From the NCBI RefSeq assembly GCF_001442755.1, contig NZ_CP006367.1:3658001-3722000 (forward strand): DNA of 64,000 nt, in the 5' to 3' direction. Below, piece by piece: positions 57,195 to 64,000 of the stretch. This stretch comes from Aureimonas sp. AU20. Lineage in GTDB: Bacteria; Pseudomonadota; Alphaproteobacteria; Rhizobiales; Rhizobiaceae. Position 1 is the stretch's first letter. The number at the start of each line of letters is the position of its first letter. Position numbers and translations under genes: made by a program. Below the pieces are notes generated by a model. That model did no database searches and had not been told where the DNA came from. It saw only the letters and a program-made list of their open reading frames with translations.

Positions 57195-59351
57195 ATGCGC
57201 TTGACGATAAAGTCCAAACTTGCCGCCAGCTTCGGATGCATCCTCGCCCTGAGCGGGGGCATCGGCTATTTCGGAATGGCGAGCCTTGATCGAGCAAACT
57301 CCACCCTGGACAATTTTGCAGCCGGACCCTTCGTGCAGTCGAGCGCGGCCAAGGATTTCCAATCGTCCCTGCGCGCGATCCGGCTCGACATCCGACGCAT
57401 GACCGACAGCGCGGACCCGGCCGTGATCGAGACCATCAAGCGCCAGTATGATGGGGACTGGGCCAACATGGAGGCGGCGCAGAAGGCGCTGCTCGCGTCC
57501 ATGCCCGCCGCCGAGCGGGATCGGTTCAAGGATCTCGACGGGCTGCTCCACGACTATCGCCCGCTGACGGACGAGGCCATCGCCGCCGCCTCGCAGGCCG
57601 ACGCCAACGAGGGCAACACCGCGCTCACCAAGACCGCTCCGGCCGTAGAGGCCTATCGCGCCGCCCTGAACGATCTGGAAGCGCGCGGCAAGGAGGCCCA
57701 ACTCGACGCCGCCACGCTCACTCAATGGCGAGTGCAACTCGACGCCCTGGCCAGCGGCGCGCAGCTGGACATGTTGAAGACGATCAACCTTTCCGACAGT
57801 ACGGCCATCCTCGCCGCGAGCGACCGGCTGAACGCGACCAATCAGGCCTTCGAAACGGCCCTTAGCGGCATGACCGCCGCCGCGCCCGCCCTGTCGCGAG
57901 AATGGGACGCGGTGCGCCAGCGCTGGCAGGACTCCTTCGCGGCGACGCGCAAGGCAGCCGATCATGGCGCGGAGAACTGGTCCGAGAAGGTCACCCTTCT
58001 CCTCGGCAAGATCCGCACCGTGGAAAGCAAGCTGTCCGAGCAGTTGGATACGGCGGCCGCGCGCGCCAACGAGGTGACGCAGGCGTCTCTGGCCGATGCC
58101 AAGACCTCCTACGACCAGACCCGATTCTGGCTTCTGACCATGCTGGTGGGCTCGGTTCTCGCCGGAACCGCCGCCGCCGCCTGGATCGCCCTGTCCATCT
58201 CGCGCGGCCTCGGCCGCTCCGTGAAGCTGGCCGAGGCAATCGCGCAGGGCGACCTGACGCAGCGGGTCGAGGCCAAGGGGTCGGACGAGATCGCCGATCT
58301 CCAGCGCGCCATGGGCCGCATGGTCGTCAACCTGTCCGAGATCGCCTCGGACGTGACGACATCCGCCTCGCAGGTCGCCGCCGGGTCGACGCAGGCAGCC
58401 GTCACCGCCGAGCAGTTGTCCGCCGGCTCCACCCAGCAGGCCGCGACCACGCAGCGCCTTTCTTCCGGTGCCAGCGAACAGGCTGCCGCCACCGAGCAGG
58501 CCTCGGCCGCGATGGAGGAAATGGCGGCCAATATCCGCCAGAACGCCGAGAACGCCACCACCACGGAAAAGATCGCGACGCTCGCCGCCACCAATGCCGC
58601 GCGCAGCGGCGAGGCCGTGCAGAAGTCGGTGGACGCCATGCGTACCATCGCCGCCAAGATCTCGGTGGTGCAGGAGATCGCCCGTCAGACCGACCTTCTG
58701 GCGCTGAACGCGGCGATCGAGGCCGCGCGCGCCGGCCAGCACGGCAAGGGCTTCGCCGTGGTCGCCTCGGAAGTGCGCAAGCTCGCCGAACGCTCGCAGC
58801 ACGCGGCGCTGGAAATCGGCGCGTTGTCCGGCGAAACGCTGGGCGTGGCCGAGGAGGCCGGCACCATGCTCGGCGCGCTGGTGCCCGACATCCGCCGCAC
58901 GGCGGAGCTGGTGGCCGAAATCTCGGCCGCCTGCCGCGAGCAGAATATCGGCGCCGAGCAGATCAACCAGGCGATCACGCAGCTCGACCAGGTGACGCAG
59001 CAGACCGTCGCCTCCGTCACCGAGCTCGATCAGGTGACGCAGGCGTCGAGCGGCGCCGCCAACGAGATGTCGGTCACGGCCGAGCAGCTTTCGGGCGAGG
59101 CGCGGCGTCTCGCCGAACGGGCGAGCTTCTTCCGCGTCGATCCGGCTCACACCGCGAAGGGCGCCGAGACCGCCGCGACCCAGCCCGTCCGCATCCAGAT
59201 CGGCCCCTCCGCCAAGGCCAATGTCCGCGAGTTGCAGGCTGCGGCCCAGCAGTTCGCTCCGGCGGCTGGCGCGGCCAAGGGCAAGGAGGCCGCGAAGGCG
59301 AACGGGTTCAACCTCGAACTCGACTCGAACTTCGAGCGCATGAGCGCCTGA
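57195..59351 (+). CDS. Methyl-accepting chemotaxis protein
   Basis: A 718-residue receptor. TM1 (about residues 8-28; [20 protein letters not shown]) leads to a four-helix-bundle sensor (30-310), TM2 (about 315-337; [21 protein letters not shown]), HAMP (338-392) and a long signalling coiled coil. The conserved hairpin tip is [21 protein letters not shown]...[16 protein letters not shown], which contacts CheA/CheW. The tip is immediately recognisable, and methylation-type Gln/Glu repeats flank it. No CheR-binding pentapeptide ends the protein. The ATG at 57195 fits the family. No che genes are nearby. Confidence 0.95.
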   Translation: MRLTIKSKLAASFGCILALSGGIGYFGMASLDRANSTLDNFAAGPFVQSSAAKDFQSSLRAIRLDIRRMTDSADPAVIETIKRQYDGDWANMEAAQKALLASMPAAERDRFKDLDGLLHDYRPLTDEAIAAASQADANEGNTALTKTAPAVEAYRAALNDLEARGKEAQLDAATLTQWRVQLDALASGAQLDMLKTINLSDSTAILAASDRLNATNQAFETALSGMTAAAPALSREWDAVRQRWQDSFAATRKAADHGAENWSEKVTLLLGKIRTVESKLSEQLDTAAARANEVTQASLADAKTSYDQTRFWLLTMLVGSVLAGTAAAAWIALSISRGLGRSVKLAEAIAQGDLTQRVEAKGSDEIADLQRAMGRMVVNLSEIASDVTTSASQVAAGSTQAAVTAEQLSAGSTQQAATTQRLSSGASEQAAATEQASAAMEEMAANIRQNAENATTTEKIATLAATNAARSGEAVQKSVDAMRTIAAKISVVQEIARQTDLLALNAAIEAARAGQHGKGFAVVASEVRKLAERSQHAALEIGALSGETLGVAEEAGTMLGALVPDIRRTAELVAEISAACREQNIGAEQINQAITQLDQVTQQTVASVTELDQVTQASSGAANEMSVTAEQLSGEARRLAERASFFRVDPAHTAKGAETAATQPVRIQIGPSAKANVRELQAAAQQFAPAAGAAKGKEAAKANGFNLELDSNFERMSA

Positions 59352-59375
59352 CGGCCGAGCCGAAAGGCTGATCGG

Positions 59376-59418
59376 AAAAGCAGACGGGGCGGACGATCGG
59401 ATCGTCCGCCCCGTCTTT
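59376..59418. terminator. Bidirectional terminator
   Basis: Perfect 16-bp arms (AGACGGGGCGGACGAT / complement) with a 3-base loop, flanked by AAAA on one side and TTT on the other, between convergent genes. Confidence 0.88.
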
Positions 59419-59458
59419 CGTTCGGGAAGCGGTTCGCTGGAGTGCTTGAGAGCGCCCG

Positions 59459-60934
59459 TCAGCCGACGGCGATCTCCGGCACTTCCCGCTTCACCCGCGC
59501 CATGTCTTCCTCGAAGGCCGCTGTCTCGCGCCGCTGCGCTTCGGGGTCGGGCAAGCGCAGGATATAGGCGGGGTGGACCGTCACGAGGAGCTTGGTCTTC
59601 CCGTCGGGCAGGTCGATCAGGCGCGAGCGCGTGTCGCGGATCGTCACGGCATGGCCGAGCACGGAGGCCGCCGCCGTTGCGCCGAGAGCCACGATGAGCT
59701 TGGGCTGGATCAGCTCGCGCTCCTGCTCCAGCCACCAGCGGCAGACCTTGACCTCGCCCATATTGGGCTTGGCATGGATGCGCCGCTTGCCGCGCGGCTC
59801 GAACTTGAAATGCTTCACCGCGTTGGTGACATAGGCTTGGGTGCGGTCGATGCCCGCCGCCGCCAGCGCCGCGTCGAAGACCTTGCCGGCCGGGCCGATG
59901 AAGGGCTCGCCCGCCAGATCTTCCTGATCGCCCGGCTGCTCGCCGACGAAGATGACCGGCGCGTCCGCTGGCCCCTTGCCGAACACGGTCTGCGTCGCCG
60001 GCTCCCAGAGCGGGCAAGCCTTGCAGTGCATCGCCTGTTCCCGCGCCTCTTCCAGATCGTCTGGCGCTTTGTTGAAGCCGTTGAAGACCGGAGCCTTCGC
60101 AACCCTTGCCATCTCGCCGCGCTCCTTTGCCCGTTCGTGACGAAAACTCGGCAAGGTCGGCGCGGTTTCGATCATGCGGCGCGATGCCTCTTCCGCCCCG
60201 CGCACGAGCGGTTCGATCAGCGCGGCCTCGGGCAGGTTGTGCCAGTATTTCTTCGGCATCTCGGCCTGCATCGCCTTAACCTTCAGCCGCGCCGGGTTGA
60301 AGATCGAGCGGTAGTAGGTGAGCCAGAGCGCCTCCATAGCGTCCTCCGGCGGCTTGTCGGCGGGGTCAGCACCGGGCGCGAAAGTCAGCTCGGCCCCGTC
60401 CCAATGGACGGAGCGCTTAGGCGTCAGGATGCTCCAGATCATGCCGGGGAAGCGGCGCATGAAGAAGGGCGCGGTGAACTCGACCACGTGATGGAAGGGC
60501 TCGAACCAGGCGACATAGAGAAAGCCGCCCGCCTCCGTCTCGATCTCGCGAAAGCGCACGAAGGCCTTCATCTTGTGGCTGTCGCGCCGAACCGCCTTTT
60601 CCATCTCGTGCGCGTGGGCGACGTCGGGGTCGGCCAGGATTTCCAGGAGCTTGCGCTCGCCCTGAAGACGCCACAGGAGCCGATAGGCGAAGCTGAAGCG
60701 CTCGGGGTCGCTATGGCAGACGAGCTTGCGGGCGAGATCGGGAAAGCTGCGCGGCACGGAAAAAGGTGGCGCGTCGGCCGGAGCTGGCGGAAGCGGCTCC
60801 GCGAAAAGCCCGCCCGCACCCTCTCCCACTTGGAAGCTCAGCGCCTCGGGCGCGATACGGAGCGCCAGCGCGCTTCGCGCGGCGTCGCGCCAACCGTCGA
60901 AATCGGCGGGAAAGGCCAGCCTCGCCTCGAACAT
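59459..60934 (-). CDS. DUF4130-UdgX fusion (uracil-DNA glycosylase superfamily)
   Basis: A 491-residue two-domain protein. Residues 1-260 match DUF4130 (KLVCHSDPERFSFAYRLLWRL, VAWFEPFHHVVEFTAPFFMRRFP). Residues 295-490 are a family-4-like uracil-DNA glycosylase: Fe-S cysteines 304 and 307 (HCKACPLW) and 398, motif A GEQPGDQEDLAG, and the UdgX-specific loop KRRIH (383-387). In UdgX this loop's His forms a covalent link with the abasic site after uracil removal. The C-terminal motif is VHPAYILR. The fusion implies one repair or processing pathway for modified bases. A partner radical-SAM DNA-repair gene often found with DUF4130 is not adjacent here. ATG at 60934. Confidence 0.9.
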   Translation of the reverse strand: MFEARLAFPADFDGWRDAARSALALRIAPEALSFQVGEGAGGLFAEPLPPAPADAPPFSVPRSFPDLARKLVCHSDPERFSFAYRLLWRLQGERKLLEILADPDVAHAHEMEKAVRRDSHKMKAFVRFREIETEAGGFLYVAWFEPFHHVVEFTAPFFMRRFPGMIWSILTPKRSVHWDGAELTFAPGADPADKPPEDAMEALWLTYYRSIFNPARLKVKAMQAEMPKKYWHNLPEAALIEPLVRGAEEASRRMIETAPTLPSFRHERAKERGEMARVAKAPVFNGFNKAPDDLEEAREQAMHCKACPLWEPATQTVFGKGPADAPVIFVGEQPGDQEDLAGEPFIGPAGKVFDAALAAAGIDRTQAYVTNAVKHFKFEPRGKRRIHAKPNMGEVKVCRWWLEQERELIQPKLIVALGATAAASVLGHAVTIRDTRSRLIDLPDGKTKLLVTVHPAYILRLPDPEAQRRETAAFEEDMARVKREVPEIAVG

Positions 60935-61083
60935 CGCGCCCTCTCCCGCGTGAACCTTTCGGCCTCAACGTCGGGTCGCGCCGTTCGGCTCCAGCGCTGT
61001 TGGTTGTCTGCAGCATCCCGCCGCGAAGCGATGCGCCATTCGGAAGAACGGGGCGGCTGACCGCCGCCCCATCCCGAACCGTC

Positions 61084-61380
61084 TCAGTTGGAAGAGGGCT
61101 TGGCGGCCTTGCCGTCGGCCTCTTCTTCCGCCTCGTCTTCCTCGTCTTCGTCCTCATCCTCCTCCAGATCTTCTCCGAAGGGGAAGGACTCCACCATCTG
61201 CTCGACGTCCTCGTAGATTTCGTCGAGGAATTCCATGGCCGCGTCGGCGTCCTCGGTGCCCTGCGTCACCAGCATCGCGAGCTGGATCTTCAGGACGCTG
61301 GCGACGTCGTCCAGTTCCATCCCCTGGAAGATCGCCGCGATCTTTTCGGAGATCTCGTCGGTCTTGGCTTCGGTCAGCAT
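61084..61380 (-). CDS. Small acidic hypothetical protein
   Basis: A 98-residue protein. The helical N-terminal part (LTEAKTDEISEKIAAIFQGM, ELDDVASVLKIQLAML) is followed by an extremely acidic segment (about residues 70-88, mostly Glu/Asp) and a short Lys-containing end. AAGGAG lies 8-9 nt before the ATG. No family is recognised. The negative tail resembles DNA-mimic or chaperone-type tails, but that is speculation. It lies between the UdgX fusion and the serine recombinase, all on the same strand. Confidence 0.7.
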   Translation of the reverse strand: MLTEAKTDEISEKIAAIFQGMELDDVASVLKIQLAMLVTQGTEDADAAMEFLDEIYEDVEQMVESFPFGEDLEEDEDEDEEDEAEEEADGKAAKPSSN

Positions 61381-61581
61381 GGTCGGGTCTCCTTGGGTTC
61401 GGCTGGAGAGAAGAAGGCGATCGTCGGCCGGTGGTTCCGGGTTTCCCGGTCTCGCGCATCCTCTTTGGGCAAGCAGGGCTCCGCTCACCTGGGGCGCCTC
61501 TAGCAGAAAGCGAGCGGGCGCACCGGCTTTTTAGCCGCCATCAACGGCAATTTCACGAAACAGGCCTTGGGCACGCCGCCC

Positions 61582-62268
61582 TCAGGCAGGAGAAGCCCGG
61601 CGCGGCGGGCGGCGGGTGCGCGCGGGAGAAGCCGGCGAGGCAGCTGGCGGCGGGGGCGAGGCCGGCGCGGCGGCGGGCGCGGGAGCCCCATCCCCCGCCC
61701 CATCCCCCGCCGCGGCCTCCCCGCCCTCCGGCGCCAGCGCACGATAGACCGTCATGCGCGAGACCTTGAGCGCGCGGGCGATGTCGGTCACGCCCTCCCC
61801 GGCCGCGCGGCGGCGGCGGATCTCGGCATTGGGCGCGGTGCGCGGGCGGCCCTTGTAGATGCCGCGCTGCTTGGCGGCCTCGATGCCGGCGCGCTGGCGC
61901 TCCAGAATGAAGCGATGCTCCATCTCCGCCACCATGCCGAGCACGGTGACGACGATGCGGCCGAGATCGCCGCTGGTGGTGAGTTCGGGATCGAGGACCC
62001 TCAGCGAAGCCCCGGCCTTGTCGAGATCGTGGACGATGTTCAGCACGTCGCGCGTCGAGCGCCCGAGTCGGTCGAGCCGCACCACGACGAGTTCGTCCCC
62101 CTCACGCAGGAACTGAAGGACCGTCTCCAGCTCGTCCCGCCCGGCCATCGACTTGCCGGACTGCTTTTCGGAGCGGACGATGGTGCAGCCCGCCGCCTTC
62201 AGCCGCTCCACCTGAAGCGTCAGGTCCTGGTCGGCGGTGCTGACGCGGGCATATCCGATTCGAGCCAT
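61582..62268 (-). CDS. Serine recombinase (resolvase/invertase family)
   Basis: A 228-residue site-specific recombinase. The catalytic domain has YARVSTADQDL (nucleophile Ser10), the Arg motif VVRLDRLGRSTRDVL and the dimer helix MVAEMEHRFILERQRAGIEAAK. The HTH DNA-binding region (about 140-180) contains RRRRAAGEGVTDIARALKVS and MTVYRAL. The last 45 residues are Ala/Pro/Arg-rich and unusual for the family. It carries no transposase partner. A nested dyad 14 bp upstream (62282-62343) is the natural candidate for its recombination or autoregulatory site. It could be a remnant of a Tn3-type element or a stand-alone invertase. Confidence 0.93.
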   Translation of the reverse strand: MARIGYARVSTADQDLTLQVERLKAAGCTIVRSEKQSGKSMAGRDELETVLQFLREGDELVVVRLDRLGRSTRDVLNIVHDLDKAGASLRVLDPELTTSGDLGRIVVTVLGMVAEMEHRFILERQRAGIEAAKQRGIYKGRPRTAPNAEIRRRRAAGEGVTDIARALKVSRMTVYRALAPEGGEAAAGDGAGDGAPAPAAAPASPPPPAASPASPARTRRPPRRASPA

Positions 62269-62281
62269 GGGCGATCCGTCA

Positions 62282-62343
62282 CGCTAGGGTCCCCTGTTGT
62301 GCGACGCGCCCGACCAGGGGTCAAGCCGCGTCGCCCCCTAGCG
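62282..62343. repeat. Nested inverted repeats upstream of the serine recombinase
   Basis: Outer arms CGCTAGGG (62282-62289) and CCCTAGCG (62336-62343) enclose inner arms CCCCTG (62291-62296) and CAGGGG (62315-62320). The 62-bp element lies directly before the recombinase start. Serine recombinases bind dyad sites of similar half-length placed beside their genes. Its function as a crossover site is inference. Confidence 0.6.
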
Positions 62344-62364
62344 CTTCGCTTGGCCGCGGACGCG

Positions 62365-62399
62365 AAAAGGCCGGGCGGAGAGGGCTCCGCCCGGCCTTT
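62365..62399 (-). terminator. Terminator of xylA
   Basis: GGCCGGGCGGAG / CTCCGCCCGGCC arms (12 bp) with a 4-base loop, followed on the minus strand by TTTT. Confidence 0.9.
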
Positions 62400-62420
62400 C
62401 GTTTCAGCGATAGCCCGTCG

Positions 62421-63743
62421 TCAGTAGACGTAGCGGTTCACGACGCCTTCCAGATATTCCTGCCGGCCCGAACGGGGCTGCGGCTGGAGGCCGAGGCCGC
62501 GCTCGGCCACCGCCTCGAAGCTCGATCCGCCCGAAAGGATCGTCTGGTTCTCCGGCTTGTCCCAGCCGGCATAGCGCTCGGCCAGCGGCTTCTCCAGCGC
62601 GCCTTCGTTCAGCATGCGCTCGGCCGAGATCAGCGCTTTCGCGCAGGCGTCCATCGAGGCGACATGGGCGATTACGAGATCCTGCGGGTCGATCGACTGG
62701 CGGCGGATCTTGGCGTCGAAGTTCAGGCCGCCCGTGGTGAAGCCGCCATGCTTCAGCATCTCGTGGAAGACCAGCGTCATTTCCTTGACGTCCATGGCGA
62801 ACTGGTCGGTGTCCCAGCCGAGCAGGTCGTCGCCGCGATTGATGTCGAGCGAGCCGAACAGATCGTTGGCATAGGCGAGCTTCACTTCGTGGTCGAAGGA
62901 ATGGCCGGCGAGGATGGCGTGGTTCTGCTCGAGATTGAGCTTCACGTCGTTGACCAGATCGTACTTCTGCAGGAAGCCGAACACGGTCGCCGTGTCGAAG
63001 TCGTACTGGTGCTTGGAGGGCTCCTTGGGCTTGGGCTCGATCAGGATCGGGCCCTTGAAGCCGATCTTGTGCTTGTAGTCGACCAGCATGGACAGGAAGC
63101 GGCCGAGCTGGTCCAGCTCGCGCTTCATGTCGGTGTTGAGCAGGGTCTCGTAGCCCTCGCGCCCGCCCCAGCAGACATAGTTCTCGCCGCCCAGACGATG
63201 CGTGACGTCGATCGCCGCCTTCACCTGGCCGCAGGCATAGGCGAAGACGTCCGGGTCCGGGTTGGTCGCCGCGCCCGCCATGTAGCGGCGGTTGGAGAAG
63301 AGGTTCGCCGTGCCCCAGAGAAGGCGCGTGCGATGGGTCTTCATCTTCTCCTCGAAGATGTCGGCGATCACGTTGAGGTTCTTGATCGACTCGCCCAGCG
63401 TCTCGCCCTCGGGCGCCACGTCCACGTCATGGAAGCTGAAGAACGGCGCGTCGAGAATCTGGAACAGCTCGAAGGCGACCTCGGCCTTTTCCTTGGCCTT
63501 GGCCAGCGGATCGCCGCCCTGGCGCATCCAGGGGCGGTTGAAGGTCTCGCCGCCGAACGGATCGCCGCCCGGCCAGGTGAAGGAGTGCCAGTAGCAGATG
63601 GCGAAGCGGAGCTGGTCTTCCATGGACCGGCCCATCACCTGCCGGTTCTTGTCGTAGAAGCGGAAGGCCAGGGGATTGGTGCTCCCCTCCCCTTCGAAGC
63701 GCACGCTGGAATCGAGCCCGAAGTAACCGTTCGCTTGGGTCAT
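62421..63743 (-). CDS. xylA: Xylose isomerase
   Basis: A 440-residue TIM-barrel enzyme converting D-xylose to D-xylulose. Catalytic and metal residues appear in [77 protein letters not shown] and [10 protein letters not shown] at 63743 with AGGA 5-7 nt upstream. It is the first gene after the LacI-type regulator gene (104 bp apart, same strand), which probably represses it. Xylulokinase (xylB) is not visible downstream, where a terminator follows. Confidence 0.97.
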   Translation of the reverse strand: MTQANGYFGLDSSVRFEGEGSTNPLAFRFYDKNRQVMGRSMEDQLRFAICYWHSFTWPGGDPFGGETFNRPWMRQGGDPLAKAKEKAEVAFELFQILDAPFFSFHDVDVAPEGETLGESIKNLNVIADIFEEKMKTHRTRLLWGTANLFSNRRYMAGAATNPDPDVFAYACGQVKAAIDVTHRLGGENYVCWGGREGYETLLNTDMKRELDQLGRFLSMLVDYKHKIGFKGPILIEPKPKEPSKHQYDFDTATVFGFLQKYDLVNDVKLNLEQNHAILAGHSFDHEVKLAYANDLFGSLDINRGDDLLGWDTDQFAMDVKEMTLVFHEMLKHGGFTTGGLNFDAKIRRQSIDPQDLVIAHVASMDACAKALISAERMLNEGALEKPLAERYAGWDKPENQTILSGGSSFEAVAERGLGLQPQPRSGRQEYLEGVVNRYVY

Positions 63744-63846
63744 GGCGGTCCTGGAGTGACGGGCGCGGCGACAAGCCGGGCCTCTTGATTGAGCTACGTA
63801 CCTCAAAAACCCCCGGCACCGCAATCCCGCACCGATCGGGCGCGGC

Positions 63847-64000
63847 TCACGGCAGGTTGTCCTTCATGAGGATTTCAATGCGGATGCGCTCCTGCGCCTC
63901 ATCCAGCTGGGTGCCGGTGAGTTCCGCCGAAAGCGCGCGCAGCGCCGAGCGGGCCTCGTGGCCGGGGTCCTGAACGATCAGCACGTCGATCGCGCCGCTC
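63847..64000 (-). CDS. C-terminal end of a LacI-family regulator (partial)
   Basis: The last 51 codons read [21 protein letters not shown], then [14 protein letters not shown] and a stop. This is the terminal part of the sugar-binding domain of LacI/PurR-type regulators. It is transcribed towards xylA and ends 104 bp before it, as expected of a xylose-gene repressor. The N-terminal DNA-binding part lies outside the window, so the family call rests on this fragment. Confidence 0.72.
   Translation of the reverse strand, partial: SGAIDVLIVQDPGHEARSALRALSAELTGTQLDEAQERIRIEILMKDNLP

Overview
The window is 64 kb of a GC-rich, gene-dense bacterial chromosome. Gene content points to an alphaproteobacterium of the Hyphomicrobiales (Rhizobiales), possibly close to Aurantimonadaceae. 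The support is a TGA-N9-TCA (RirA-type) iron box, a DUF1476 protein, a UPF0314 protein, a tripartite tricarboxylate transporter with its own two-component system, and a zeaxanthin-glucoside carotenoid cluster. The family assignment is inference. I found no rRNA, tRNA, CRISPR array, prophage or insertion sequence. High GC creates very long antisense open frames across the whole window, and these were discarded.

Layout. 1-5.6 kb: the 5' part of B12-dependent methionine synthase (metH) behind a near-perfect 24-bp palindrome, a Tat-exported cyclase-family hydrolase, and a dicarboxylate/amino-acid:cation symporter. 5.6-9.7 kb: a pentose-phosphate block (HAD phosphatase, short-form 6-phosphogluconate dehydrogenase, transketolase). 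10-12.6 kb: exbB-exbD-tonB behind the RirA-type box. 12.6-15.5 kb: GNAT acetyltransferase, XRE-cupin regulator, a 5'-truncated VOC gene remnant and a SAF-domain oxidoreductase. 15.7-22.5 kb: an OmpR-type regulator, a sensor kinase fused to a periplasmic substrate-binding protein, and tctC-tctB-tctA. 22.6-29 kb: a small ORF, a PerM/AI-2E-type membrane protein with a long soluble tail, glgX and a CBS-domain protein.

28.4-36.9 kb: a large hybrid sensor kinase in overlap with a single-domain response regulator and a DUF533-like protein, an SLC13-type transporter with TrkA-C domains, an RBBP9-like hydrolase and a PhoD-like phosphatase. 37-41.3 kb: a four-gene ABC importer with a terminator inside the operon. 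41.6-44.7 kb: TerC, then fbp-rpe. 44.8-53.3 kb: carotenoid genes, with fni and crtXYIB on the minus strand and crtE-crtZ on the plus strand. Together they should take IPP/DMAPP to GGPP, phytoene, lycopene, beta-carotene, zeaxanthin and its glucoside. 54-64 kb: UPF0314, DUF1476, a HerA-like ATPase, a chemoreceptor, a DUF4130-UdgX fusion, an acidic small protein, a serine recombinase beside a nested dyad, xylA, and the end of a LacI-type regulator.

The least ordinary items are the kinase-substrate-binding-protein fusion, the DUF4130-UdgX fusion, the serine recombinase with its adjacent dyad, the soluble tail on the AI-2E-type protein, and several operator-like palindromes placed at fitting promoters. 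I see no fully novel multi-gene defence or biosynthetic system.
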